This document shows, one piece after another, positions 17,220 to 25,834 of a stretch of 64,000 bases of DNA. How positions within the stretch are numbered: position 1 is the stretch's first letter; the number at the start of each line of letters is the position of its first letter. The notes beneath the pieces are model-generated. The model was not told the DNA's origin and did not search any database. It was given only the letters and a program-made list of their open reading frames with translations. The stretch lies in NCBI GenBank assembly GCA_020845495.1, contig JADLFM010000247.1:60913-124912 (forward strand). Direction: 5' to 3'. A program made the translations under genes and the position numbers. This stretch comes from Chloroflexota bacterium (GTDB lineage Bacteria > Chloroflexota > UBA6077 > JACCZL01).

Positions 17220-18752
17220 ATGTGGCGAAGGATCGCCCTCCTCGCGGCTACCCTGCTAGTCGTGGTGCTGGTTGTGCCGGCGGGCGCGGCAGGCGCCCCT
17301 GGCTTCCTGGTGAAATGGGGTGTCTACGGCAACGGAAGCGGCCAGTTTTCGTCGCCGTACGCAGTTGCGATCGATAGTGCCGGGCAGGTCTTCGTGGCCG
17401 ATACCTACCAGCATCGCATCGAAGTGTTCCGCTCCGAGGGCACGTTCCTCCGAGCCTGGGGATCGAGCGGCAGCGCTCCGGGCCAGTTGTGGGGACCGTT
17501 TGGGGTGGCAGTTGCCCCAACTGGTGACGTCTACGTCGCCGATACCTACAACCACCGCATCCAGCAATTCACGTCCGCCGGCAGCCTCGTGCGAGCCTGG
17601 GGCGGGTACGGAAGCGGCAGCGGACAGTTCAGCGCTCCCTACGGTGTCGCCGTCGACACGGCCGGCGCGGTATACGTCGCCGATCGCGACAACAATCGGG
17701 TGCAGAAGTTCAGCGCCGGAGGAGCCTTCCTTGCGGCCTGGGGCGGCTTCGGTAGCACGCCCGGCGCGTTCAACAGCCCCACCAGTGTGGCCGTCGACGG
17801 CGCCGGGAACGTCTACGTCGCCGATCAGGGGAACCATCGCGTCCAGAAGCTCGGACCGAGCGGCAGCCCGCTCCTCGCCTGGGGCGGCCCAGGGGCGGGG
17901 AACGGCCAGTTTGCCGAGCCGTCTGGAGTGGGCTTGCGCTCAGATGGTACCGTCCTGGTCGTCGACCGGCGCAATTCGCGGGTTCAGGCCTTCGACGGCG
18001 GCGGTACCTTCCTGTATTCCTGGGGGACGGCCGGGACGGGAGACGGCCAATTCACGCTGCCGTTCGGCATCACGGTTGACCGCCTGGACAACGTCTACAT
18101 CGCCGATACTGGCACGAACCGCATTCAGGCATTCGGCGTGTCACTGATCCCGACGCCGACACCGACGATGACGAGCACCGCGACCGTGACCCGGACGCCG
18201 ACCATCACTGTGACTCCCACGCCTGGCACCCCGACCGTGACCGCTACGGCCGGCACCCCGACTGCAACCGCCACTCCGACGCACACCGCAACGGTGGCGG
18301 TCACCAGTAGTGCGACAGCAGCGGCCAGCCCTACCAGCACGACAACGCCGACCCCAGCCGTGCCGGCGGCGGCCGCCCCAACCGCTACGCTCCGCCCGAC
18401 CGATCCGCCAACTCCCACCGGTCCCTGCTCGCCGCGCGCACCCATCCAGGTCCGTGTCTCGCCAGCGGGCGGTGGAGTGCTCGACGTCCTCGTTGTCGCC
18501 GGCTCGCCCCCGCTGGCCAGCCTTCAAGTCGGCGGATCGGGCAGCGGAACTGCGAGCGCGACGCTTGAAGTCGGCGGTGCGAGCCTGTCCCTGGCGAGCA
18601 GCCAGACCCTCCCCATGTCAGCAGGTGCGTCGCAGGTCGCCTTTCGCATCCGCCGTGCGACCCTCGGGCAGGCGCTGACGGTGCCGCTGGCGATCGTGGA
18701 TGGATGCGGGACGTGGCCCACCTTCGTGGGAGCGGGTGCCGCCTCCTGGTAG
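17220..18752 (+). CDS. secreted NHL-repeat protein with Pro/Thr-rich stalk
   Basis: 510 residues from ATG 17220. A signal peptide (WRRIALLAATLLVVVLVVPA) ends near residue 29 at an Ala-rich cleavage zone. Six NHL repeats follow (about 30-300), each with a G-x-FxxPxGVAVD / VYVADxxNHRIQxF pattern and a W-G turn; they would form a six-bladed beta-propeller. Next comes a 90-residue Thr/Pro/Ala stalk (TPTPTMTSTATVTRTPT-like), then a C-terminal domain (about 400-510) with one Cys near its start and one near its end, possibly disulfide-linked. NHL propellers bind proteins, peptides or glycans outside the cell, but this one has no known ligand. No anchor is seen. The gene ends exactly before a very long hairpin. 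Confidence 0.88.
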   Translation: MWRRIALLAATLLVVVLVVPAGAAGAPGFLVKWGVYGNGSGQFSSPYAVAIDSAGQVFVADTYQHRIEVFRSEGTFLRAWGSSGSAPGQLWGPFGVAVAPTGDVYVADTYNHRIQQFTSAGSLVRAWGGYGSGSGQFSAPYGVAVDTAGAVYVADRDNNRVQKFSAGGAFLAAWGGFGSTPGAFNSPTSVAVDGAGNVYVADQGNHRVQKLGPSGSPLLAWGGPGAGNGQFAEPSGVGLRSDGTVLVVDRRNSRVQAFDGGGTFLYSWGTAGTGDGQFTLPFGITVDRLDNVYIADTGTNRIQAFGVSLIPTPTPTMTSTATVTRTPTITVTPTPGTPTVTATAGTPTATATPTHTATVAVTSSATAAASPTSTTTPTPAVPAAAAPTATLRPTDPPTPTGPCSPRAPIQVRVSPAGGGVLDVLVVAGSPPLASLQVGGSGSGTASATLEVGGASLSLASSQTLPMSAGASQVAFRIRRATLGQALTVPLAIVDGCGTWPTFVGAGAASW

Positions 18753-18757
18753 CAGGC

Positions 18758-18811
18758 GTCGGAGTCGTCCATCCCGGCCTCGCGGGTGAGGCCAGGATGG
18801 ACGACTCCGAC
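18758..18811 (+). terminator. long perfect hairpin directly after the NHL-repeat gene
   Basis: A perfect 17-bp stem (18758-18774 with 18795-18811) is continued by a second 6-bp stem (18776-18781 with 18788-18793) across one C/A mismatch, closing a 6-base loop. It begins 5 bases after the stop codon. It lacks a U tract, so it could be a U-independent terminator or a 3'-end stabiliser. Confidence 0.75.
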
Positions 18812-19028
18812 GTCGTACCGTCCGCTCAGCACCGCCGTCGTGGCCGAATGGCGTCGTTCGATCTGGCATCTGGTAGGTGTCGGAGAGCGCAAGAAACCTC
18901 TCCACCGGTGGGGGAGTTCACATCAGCACCCACCGCCTGTCGACTGCGACCCGTCGCCCCGCTTCGTCATGGTGAACGGCCGGGTCCGGGCGCTAGACTT
19001 CGGCTGACACTCGGCGGAAGAAGACCCC

Positions 19029-20021
19029 ATGGCACGCGCGCTCATTACCGGGATTACGGGCCAGGACGGACGGCATCTTGCCGAACATCTCCTGGCGCAG
19101 GGCTACGAGGTGTACGGCCTCCTGCGGGGCCAGCACAATCCGAAGCGCGCGCTCGTGGAGCGCGAGGTACCCGATGTCCGGCTCGTCGAGGGCGATCTGA
19201 CGGATCAGGGGTCGCTGATCTCGGTCGTGCAGCGCACCCAGCCGGATGAGGTGTACAACCTGGCCGCGATGAGCTTCGTCACGCTCTCCTGGCTCCAGCC
19301 CGAGCTGACAGGGAACGTGACGGGCCAGGGCGCGCTGCGGATGCTCGAAGCGCTCCGGATCGTGCAGGGCACCGGCTCGAATGGCCGCTCCGACGGCATC
19401 AAGTTCTATCAGGCGTCCAGCAGTGAGATGTTCGGGCGGGCCGACGAGGTGCCACAGAACGAGCACACCCGCTTCCACCCGCGTAGCCCGTACGGTGTCG
19501 CCAAGGTCTTCGCCCATTACATGACTGTCAACTACCGCGAGAGCTACGGTATGTTCGCCTGCTCCGGCATCCTCTTCAACCACGAGGGGCCGCGCCGGGG
19601 GCCAGAGTTCGTGACTCGCAAGATCTCGCGGGCCGTCGCTCGGATCAAGCTGGGCCTTCAAGACACGCTGACACTCGGCAACCTGGATGCTCGGCGCGAC
19701 TGGGGCTACGCCGGCGATTACGCGGAAGCGATGTGGCTGATGCTCCAGCAGGGCACGCCCGACGACTTCGTGATCGGCACCGGCGAGAGCCACAGCGTCC
19801 GTGAATTCGCCGAGGCCGCGTTCCGCTACGTCGATCTCAACTGGGGCGAGCACGTCGTTACAGACGAGAGCCTGCTCCGCCCGGCCGAAGTCGACGTGCT
19901 CCAGGCCGACGCCGCCAAGGCCCGGCGGGTGCTTGGCTGGCGGCCGAAGGTCACTTTCGAGGGGCTGGTGCACCTGATGGTTGACGCCGATCTGAAGTCC
20001 GAGGCCCACGCCGCCCGTTGA
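19029..20021 (+). CDS. gmd: GDP-mannose 4,6-dehydratase
   Basis: 330 residues, slightly shorter than the roughly 345-370 usual for Gmd. An SDR with cofactor motif ALITGITGQDGRHLAEHLL, the Gmd-type catalytic stretch FYQASSSEMFG, YxxxK as YGVAK, and the family-typical SGILFNHEGPRRGPEFVTRK. It converts GDP-mannose to GDP-4-keto-6-deoxymannose, the precursor of GDP-fucose, GDP-rhamnose or GDP-perosamine in surface glycans. No reductase or transaminase partner is adjacent, although a glycan cluster lies 10 kb downstream. The start ATG follows GGAAGAAGACC. A specific GDP-rhamnose branch enzyme cannot be excluded. Confidence 0.9.
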   Translation: MARALITGITGQDGRHLAEHLLAQGYEVYGLLRGQHNPKRALVEREVPDVRLVEGDLTDQGSLISVVQRTQPDEVYNLAAMSFVTLSWLQPELTGNVTGQGALRMLEALRIVQGTGSNGRSDGIKFYQASSSEMFGRADEVPQNEHTRFHPRSPYGVAKVFAHYMTVNYRESYGMFACSGILFNHEGPRRGPEFVTRKISRAVARIKLGLQDTLTLGNLDARRDWGYAGDYAEAMWLMLQQGTPDDFVIGTGESHSVREFAEAAFRYVDLNWGEHVVTDESLLRPAEVDVLQADAAKARRVLGWRPKVTFEGLVHLMVDADLKSEAHAAR

Positions 20022-20044
20022 CCGTCCTCCCGGGCTGCCGCTCT

Positions 20045-20159
20045 GGCGCCCCCGGCCTGGGTCATCGAGTAGCAGTGGTACACGGCGCGACGAATCATGC
20101 AGCGGATACGTCGGTGACTGGCGCCCCGGCCTGGGTCATCGAGTAGCGGTGGTACGGCG
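20045..20159. repeat. pair of about 40-bp direct repeats, 75 bases apart
   Basis: Copy 1 (20045-20087) and copy 2 (20120-20159) share a GGCGCC(C)CCGGCCTGGG start followed by GTCATCGAGTAGC and a GTGGTA end. They differ by one C, one A/G change and a two-base CA deletion. They lie in the gmd-mnmA spacer outside any credible gene. Confidence 0.8.
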
Positions 20160-20268
20160 ATCTGACCTCGCTCGCTACCAGTTGTGACGGCTGTCGCAAG
20201 GCTCAGCGAGGAGGGGTCAAGGGGGTGTTCCGTAGCCCCTGGCCGGTGCCCACGCCGTGCCGGGCATG

Positions 20269-20274
20269 TACAAT
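20269..20274 (+). promoter_or_regulatory. -10-like TACAAT upstream of mnmA
   Basis: CATGTACAATTT context, 59 bases before the mnmA start. The -35 position (20246-20251, GTGCCC) is poor. Confidence 0.4.
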
Positions 20275-20327
20275 TTCCGAGGCGTTCGGTTGGATTTCGG
20301 CAGGCACCTGGGAGATCGGGAGCAACG

Positions 20328-21410
20328 GTGGGTAAGCGCGTCGTCGTTGGTATGAGCGGCGGAGTCGATAGCTCGGTCACGGCTGGACTGCTCGTCCAGC
20401 AGGGCTACGACGTCGTGGGTATGACCCTCAACTTGTGGCCCGACCTCGAGGGCATCGACGAGACCGCCCGCGAGGATGCCTGCTGCGCGCTCGGCGCGGT
20501 CGAGGATGCGCGGCGGGTCGCCGACCGGCTGGGCATCCCGTACTACGTCGTCAACTTCCGTGACGTCTTCGAGGACCGTGTGGTCAAGGACTTCGTGCGC
20601 GAGTACGAGCGCGGCCGGACCCCGAACCCCTGCGTGCGCTGCAACCAGTTCATCAAGTTCGATGCGTTGCTGGCACGCGGCGGGCTGTTCGGGGCCGAGT
20701 ACGTTGCGACCGGTCACTACGCGCGGGTCGAGCATGACGCCGGGTCCGGCCGCTGGTTGCTCCGTAAGGCCGCCGATCCCAGCAAGGACCAGTCCTACGT
20801 GCTCTACGTCATGAACCAGGAGCGGCTGGCGCGCGCGCTCTTCCCGCTCGGAGGGATGTCCAAGTCCGACGCCCGACGGCTGGCCGAGGAGTGGAAGTTG
20901 CCGGTCGCGAAGAAGCCTGAGAGTCAGGATATTTGCTTCGTGCCGTTCAAGCGCTACACCGAGTTTCTGGAGCGGCACGCTCCCCAGACGATCAAGGAAG
21001 GGCCAATCGTCGATGCGCGTGGTACGGTCCTGGGCAAGCACCAGGGTATTGCGTTCCACACCATCGGGCAGCGACGGGGCCTCGGGCTGGCCTTCAAGGA
21101 GCCGCGCTACGTCACCGCCCTCGACGCCGGGACGAACACGGTCGTGGTCGGGACACTGGACGAGCTTCAGCGGCGCGAGTGCCGCCTGGAAGACGTGAAC
21201 TGGGTGAAGATTGCGGAGCCACCAGAGCCGATCCGAGCTATGGCGCGGATTCGCTACCGCGCCGAGCTGGTGCCGGCAACGGTCCATCCCGAACCTGGCA
21301 GGGCGGTGCGGGTCGTCTTCGACGAGCCGCAGCGGGCGGTGACGCCTGGGCAAGCCATCGTCTTCTACGACGGTGAGTACGTCGTCGGTGGCGGCACCAT
21401 CGACGCATGA
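20328..21410 (+). CDS. mnmA: tRNA-specific 2-thiouridylase MnmA
   Basis: 360 residues from GTG 20328, chosen because GGGAG precedes it and the protein then begins VGKRVVVGMSGGVDSS. MnmA thiolates U34 of Lys, Glu and Gln tRNAs using ATP and sulfur from a carrier. Visible: PP-loop SGGVDSS, the first catalytic Cys in NPCVRCNQFIKF, the second in PESQDICFV, an ATG-H-Y-A loop (VATGHYARV), and the C-terminal beta-barrel (GQRRGLGLAF ... PGQAIVFYDGEYVVGGGTI). Length is standard. It is followed 58 bases later by the related PP-loop enzyme LarE, so the two may be co-transcribed, though their substrates differ. Confidence 0.95.
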   Translation: MGKRVVVGMSGGVDSSVTAGLLVQQGYDVVGMTLNLWPDLEGIDETAREDACCALGAVEDARRVADRLGIPYYVVNFRDVFEDRVVKDFVREYERGRTPNPCVRCNQFIKFDALLARGGLFGAEYVATGHYARVEHDAGSGRWLLRKAADPSKDQSYVLYVMNQERLARALFPLGGMSKSDARRLAEEWKLPVAKKPESQDICFVPFKRYTEFLERHAPQTIKEGPIVDARGTVLGKHQGIAFHTIGQRRGLGLAFKEPRYVTALDAGTNTVVVGTLDELQRRECRLEDVNWVKIAEPPEPIRAMARIRYRAELVPATVHPEPGRAVRVVFDEPQRAVTPGQAIVFYDGEYVVGGGTIDA

Positions 21411-21468
21411 CAGCGAACGCCCCGCCAGGGCGGATCACGCGAGGGGAACGAACTGAGTTGGAGGAGTC

Positions 21469-22335
21469 GTGCGTGTTGAGCTAGACATGCTGTCCCATGG
21501 AGCGTCCCTCAACGACGTGCGGACGGTCGAGGAGAAGTTGGCCGATCTGCGATCGATCCTGCACCAGTACGGGAGCGTCATCGTGGCGTTCTCGGCCGGC
21601 GCGGATAGCACCCTGGTTGCGAAGGTCGCCACCGACGAGCTTGGAGACCGAGCACTCGCCGTGACCTCGGCGTCCGAGAGCCTCGCCGAGCGGGAGTTCC
21701 GCGAAGCGCTCGCCTACGCCGAGTCGCTCCGGATCAATCACCGCGTCATCTACACCAACGAACTGTCGAAACCGGAGTACGCGTCCAACCCAACCGACCG
21801 CTGCTATTACTGCAAGACCACGCTCTATGACGAACTCGTCGCACTGGCTGTCGATGAGGGGTATCGATACGTCGCAAATGGGCTGAACGTCGATGACCTG
21901 GGCGACTATCGACCGGGGCTTCAGGCGGCAAAGGAGCACTCGGTTCGGGCGCCGTTGCAAGAAGCCGGGCTTACCAAGGCCGACGTCCGAGCGATCTCGA
22001 AGCTGCTCGATGTCCCGACCTGGGACAAGCCAGCGATGGCCTGCCTGTCGTCGCGGGTGCCGTACGGTGAGGAGATCACCCGCGAGAAGCTACGCCAGAT
22101 CGACCGTGCCGAGCAGGCCATCCGCGATCTGGGCTACCGTCAACTGCGGGTGCGCCATCACGGCCAGATCGCCCGCATCGAGCTCCCGCCCGAGGAGCTC
22201 GTCGGCTTCGTGACGGCGCACGCGGCGACGGTGACCGAACAACTCAAGGCGCTCGGCTTCCTGTATGTCACTCTCGACTTGCAGGGCTTCCGCAGCGGCT
22301 CGATGAACGACGTACTGAAGCTCGCGACGTCCTGA
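21469..22335 (+). CDS. larE: ATP-dependent sacrificial sulfur transferase, LarE family
   Basis: 288 residues from GTG 21469; an ATG at 21487 is the alternative, since GGAGGAG sits very close to the GTG. LarE adenylates and thiolates the nicotinate-derived pincer precursor of the nickel cofactor of lactate racemase (LarA). The PP-loop here reads FSAGADST rather than SGGVDS. The sacrificial Cys is Cys192 in DKPAMACLSSRVPYG (Cys176 in Lactiplantibacillus). A CYYCK pair is at 112-115. LarA, LarB and LarC are not in the window. LarE-like proteins also occur without them, so a different sulfur acceptor is possible. MoaE follows downstream. Confidence 0.88.
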   Translation: MRVELDMLSHGASLNDVRTVEEKLADLRSILHQYGSVIVAFSAGADSTLVAKVATDELGDRALAVTSASESLAEREFREALAYAESLRINHRVIYTNELSKPEYASNPTDRCYYCKTTLYDELVALAVDEGYRYVANGLNVDDLGDYRPGLQAAKEHSVRAPLQEAGLTKADVRAISKLLDVPTWDKPAMACLSSRVPYGEEITREKLRQIDRAEQAIRDLGYRQLRVRHHGQIARIELPPEELVGFVTAHAATVTEQLKALGFLYVTLDLQGFRSGSMNDVLKLATS

Positions 22336-22499
22336 CCCGTGGCTTCCGCCAACGCCCGACCCCAGGCGGCCGCACGCCCCCCGCGGATACTGCCGCTCAA
22401 CCGGCTCACACCTGCCCACCGTGACGAGCGATTCCCCTGACTAGAACTGCCCTGACGAGTTTAGACGTCCCGTATCGGACGTCCCGGAGGCGCCTGCCC

Positions 22500-22943
22500 G
22501 TGTTCAAGATCGTCGACCACCCCATCGACGCCGCCGATCTCGCGAACCTCGTCCGCTCGGACGCTGATGGCGCCGTGGCCGTGTTCCTCGGCGTCGCCCG
22601 CAAGTACTCGCGCGACCGTGAAGTCGTCCACCTGGAGTACGAAGCGTATCCGGAGATGGCCGAGAAGAAGATGGCCGAGATCGGGGATGAGGTGCGCGTG
22701 AAGTTCGGCGTCGAGCGGGTCGCTATCCTGCACCGCACCGGCGTGCTGAAGATCGGCGAGGCGTCGGTTGGGATCGCTGTCGCGACGCCCCACCGTGGCG
22801 AGGCGTTCATGGCCTGCCAGTACGCTATCGACCGCCTGAAGGAGATCGTCCCGATCTGGAAGAAAGAGGTCTGGTCGACCGGCGAGCAGTGGATCGGCTG
22901 GGAGGGCCACGCATCTGCCGGCGCTCCTGCGCCATCTGCCTGA
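22500..22943 (+). CDS. moaE: molybdopterin synthase catalytic subunit MoaE
   Basis: 147 residues from GTG 22500. MoaE inserts two sulfurs from MoaD thiocarboxylate into precursor Z to make molybdopterin. Seen: DGAVAVFLGVARKYSRDREV near the N-terminus, VVHLEYEAYPEMAEKKM, HRTGVLKIGEASVGIAVATPHR, and the catalytic-Lys tail IDRLKEIVPIWKKEVW. Length is normal. MoaD and other moa genes are not adjacent. It supports use of molybdenum enzymes such as the hydroxylase subunit at 4245. It follows larE on the same strand by about 165 bases, and converges with the minus-strand dehydrogenase. Confidence 0.94.
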   Translation: MFKIVDHPIDAADLANLVRSDADGAVAVFLGVARKYSRDREVVHLEYEAYPEMAEKKMAEIGDEVRVKFGVERVAILHRTGVLKIGEASVGIAVATPHRGEAFMACQYAIDRLKEIVPIWKKEVWSTGEQWIGWEGHASAGAPAPSA

Positions 22944-23013
22944 CGCCCGCCCGGCTGTGCCGATCACCCAGTCCCGATCGCTGACGATCGCTCGCTCGCG
23001 GCGCTGAGCCTGC

Positions 23014-23991
23014 TTACCGGCGGGTCCAGATATCGTCGCGGGTCAGCAGATTCACCAGCGGCTCGCCGGCTCGGTAACGCCGGGCGTTCTCGCAGATGAT
23101 GGCGAGCGAGTTGCCGGTGCGATCCGGCACGGTGGGCGTCAGGTGCGGTGTGATGAGCACGTTTGGCAGATCCCAGAGGGGGCTGTCGGACGGGAGCGGC
23201 TCGCGCTCGAAGACGTCTAGACCGGCCCCTCGGATGCGTCCGCTTTTCAACGCCTCGATGAGCGCTGCTTCGTCGACGATGCTCCCGCGTGCCATGTTGA
23301 CCAGGACTGCGGTCGGCTTCATCAGGCTAAGCTCGCGGGCGCCGATCAACTGGTGGGTCGTGTCCGAGAGCGGGACCGCGAGCACCACGTAATCACTCTC
23401 CCCGAGCAGGTCGTCGAGCCCCTCACCCCGCTCGACGGCCGTCTGTACGTCGACTTCAGGCGTCTCGACGGCTCGGCGGCGATGCCCGAGGACGCGCATC
23501 TCGAGCGCCCTGGCACGGACCGCCAGAGCGCGTCCGATGTTCCCCATGCCGATGATGCCTACGGTGTGGCCCACCAGTCCACGTAGGTTGTCCTGGCCGG
23601 GAATGCCCCACTGGTGCGCATCCTGGGCGGCCAGGAATGCTCTGATGTTGTAGGCGAACGCGAGCATGAAGAACAGCGCGTGCTCGGCGAGGGCCGGCGA
23701 GGTTCGCCCGCTGGAGCTTGTGACCAGTAGCCCACGCTCGAACACCTCGGGGCGGGCTGATCGCTCCAGGCCGGCCGCGTCGCAGTGGACCCAGCGGAGC
23801 CTGGGCGCCTGAAGAAATCGCGCGTCGACGTTCCCGCTGATGATGGCGACGTCGGCACGCTCTAATTCCCGCTCCATCTCGGCGGTATCGCGGGTGTGAA
23901 CGAACCGCTCGGCGCCAAGACACTCGCGCAGCCGTTCGATATAGGCGGCCGGCCAGGTGACCGTCGCCACCACGTGCTCGATCTTTGTCAC
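23014..23991 (-). CDS. D-2-hydroxyacid dehydrogenase family protein
   Basis: 325 residues. NAD-dependent dehydrogenase of the D-isomer 2-hydroxyacid family (phosphoglycerate, glycerate and formate dehydrogenase relatives). The Rossmann motif is VGIIGMGNIGRALA. The catalytic triad is visible as Arg in VNMARGSIVDE, Glu in LDVFEREPLP, and His in VLITPHLTPTVPDR. The substrate-binding N-terminal part is short and contains a SSSGRTSPALAEHAL loop in place of the usual N-(A/S)-x-A/S-V-AE motif. It probably reduces a glyoxylate/hydroxypyruvate-like acid, exact substrate unknown. It starts only about 17 bases from the end of the cyclase gene and on the same strand, so the two may form an operon. Confidence 0.9.
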   Translation of the reverse strand: MTKIEHVVATVTWPAAYIERLRECLGAERFVHTRDTAEMERELERADVAIISGNVDARFLQAPRLRWVHCDAAGLERSARPEVFERGLLVTSSSGRTSPALAEHALFFMLAFAYNIRAFLAAQDAHQWGIPGQDNLRGLVGHTVGIIGMGNIGRALAVRARALEMRVLGHRRRAVETPEVDVQTAVERGEGLDDLLGESDYVVLAVPLSDTTHQLIGARELSLMKPTAVLVNMARGSIVDEAALIEALKSGRIRGAGLDVFEREPLPSDSPLWDLPNVLITPHLTPTVPDRTGNSLAIICENARRYRAGEPLVNLLTRDDIWTRR

Positions 23992-24007
23992 GCCTGCTCC
24001 TTGCTCC

Positions 24008-25702
24008 TCACACCTCGCCGCTCGCCGCCCTCAACTCGCCGCTCGGCGAAAGAACTGGAATGAGGTCGAGCGCACTCGGGATGACGCGGATCGTGAGCGG
24101 CGTGGTCCGGCCGCGGACCTCGATCTCGTGGCCGTCGAACGCGGACAGGTTGACCCCGCCCAGGCTCGCGACCTCGTCGGTCACGATCACCTGGCAATGG
24201 TACTCCTTGGTCATCGATTCGAGACGGCTGGCCGTATTCACAGCATCTCCGATAGCGGTCAGGCTGCGCGCTCGTCCGTAGCCCATCTCGCCAACGATGG
24301 CGTGACCGGTGTGGATGCCGATCCCGATCCTGAGTGGCTCCGCGAGCTCGGCGACGAGTGCGCGATTGAGCTCGTCGAGCGCCTGCGCCATCGCGACGGC
24401 GGCGTCCAGCGCTTCGCGGCAGCCGTCGCGTGGGCCTCCACTCACCCCAAAGAGCGCCATCACACCGTCGCCGATGAACTTGTCGAGATGCCCGCCGCTC
24501 TGCTCGACGGCTTCGCCCATCGCTTTGAAGTACTGGTTCAGGACGAACACCACGTCGTATGGCAGGCGATGCTCCGCGAACTGCGTAAAGCCCCGCAGAT
24601 CGGCGAAAAGGATGGCAATATCTTGCTCGCTGCCCTGGGTGTAGCTCGGCCGCAGGAAGCCCTCACGGGTCTCGACGGTCGGCGGCAGGAGGGGGACGAT
24701 CGTGACGTCGGCGGTGGGCCGGAGCTGGCAGGCGAGGCGCACGTTGGGCGGCGCACCGACGCGTCGAAGGACGCGCGCCTCCTCTGATGAGGGCGGCGGG
24801 AGTACAGCCGAGGGCGGGCCGATCCGCGAGCGGCAGGTCGAGCAGCGCCCTCGGCCGCCACAGAGTGAGGCGTGCGGAATGCCAGCCGCGCGGCTCGCCT
24901 CCAGCACACTCGTCCCGGCCGCGATCTCGATGCGGCGGCCGCCTGGATAATTCAGCCGTACGACGCCGCGGCGGCGCTGCCACAGTTGCCGGGCGTACCG
25001 CGCGGCGAACACCAGGACGACGGCCGCGACGAAGGCCCCGTTTGCGACGGTCGCCCAATCCTGAACCTGCTGCTCCTGGGCATCGGTGATACCGGCGAAC
25101 GTCTGGGCCAGCCAGCCCGGCTGATTCGCCAACGCTGCCGTCTCCTTGCCCATCTCGGCGAACCCGAGCAGGGCAAGGGTCGGCAGGAGCAGCGCCGCGG
25201 CACGCAGCGTCGGCAGGTAGCGGGGGTACCAGGGCTTGAAGCGTAGCCACCAGTGGACGCCCATACAGCCGTGCGTCCAGGCGATGACGACCAGCAGGCT
25301 CTGGATCACGGCACTGCTCGGGTGAAGCGCCCACATCCCGACGACCACGTAGGCGTACGTATCCTGCACGTCGAACGCCCGCGCCAGCACCATCGTCCCG
25401 AAGAGGTGGGGCACGAGCAGGAGCGGCATGGCCAGGCCGAGCGTGATCCGGACGATCTCCCAGCGCGGTAGGCGCAGATGGCGCTGCTGGTAGAGCGCCC
25501 AGAGCACGAGCCCGACGTGTACGAGCAGCGCCCCGATCAGCAGCGCGGTGCCAGGTGGGTTACGCCAGACCGCCAGGAAGATGAGGCGCCCGTCCTCGGC
25601 TGCCCGCAGTGAGATCAATCCGAGGGCATGATTCAGTAGATGCGTCGCGACGAAGACGTACAAGACGAGTCCGGACCACAGGCGGAGCCGTCGTGCGCGC
25701 AC
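24008..25702 (-). CDS. membrane adenylate cyclase with 2Fe-2S ferredoxin domain and cytochrome-b-like membrane part
   Basis: 564 residues, three parts. Residues 1-235: about five to six membrane helices with His residues placed in successive segments (His21/His25 in THLLNHALG, His62, His99, His144/His150 in WTHGCMGVHWW), resembling heme-b-binding SdhC/FrdC-type helices. Residues 247-335: plant-type 2Fe-2S domain with ligands Cys281, Cys287, Cys290 and Cys325. Residues 358-530: class III nucleotide cyclase with metal ligands Asp368 (ILFADLRGFT) and Asp412 (DKFIGDGVMALFG), ATP-selecting Lys408 and Asp486, and transition-state Asn489 and Arg493 (GDAVNTASR). All catalytic residues are present, so it should make cAMP, plausibly controlled by redox state. 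The heme assignment is inference; the iron-sulfur and cyclase parts are clear. It is followed by the hydroxyacid dehydrogenase gene. Confidence 0.88.
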   Translation of the reverse strand: MRARRLRLWSGLVLYVFVATHLLNHALGLISLRAAEDGRLIFLAVWRNPPGTALLIGALLVHVGLVLWALYQQRHLRLPRWEIVRITLGLAMPLLLVPHLFGTMVLARAFDVQDTYAYVVVGMWALHPSSAVIQSLLVVIAWTHGCMGVHWWLRFKPWYPRYLPTLRAAALLLPTLALLGFAEMGKETAALANQPGWLAQTFAGITDAQEQQVQDWATVANGAFVAAVVLVFAARYARQLWQRRRGVVRLNYPGGRRIEIAAGTSVLEASRAAGIPHASLCGGRGRCSTCRSRIGPPSAVLPPPSSEEARVLRRVGAPPNVRLACQLRPTADVTIVPLLPPTVETREGFLRPSYTQGSEQDIAILFADLRGFTQFAEHRLPYDVVFVLNQYFKAMGEAVEQSGGHLDKFIGDGVMALFGVSGGPRDGCREALDAAVAMAQALDELNRALVAELAEPLRIGIGIHTGHAIVGEMGYGRARSLTAIGDAVNTASRLESMTKEYHCQVIVTDEVASLGGVNLSAFDGHEIEVRGRTTPLTIRVIPSALDLIPVLSPSGELRAASGEV

Positions 25703-25834
25703 TATTCCTCTCCCACGCCGCTACTATCCTCCGCCAGGACAGCGGCGTCAAGACATTCAGCAGGCCGTCTTCGCCAGGTTCGTCACCCACGAGCAGGTAC
25801 GCGGGCAGAGGCGCCGAGGAATCCGACCTGGCGA

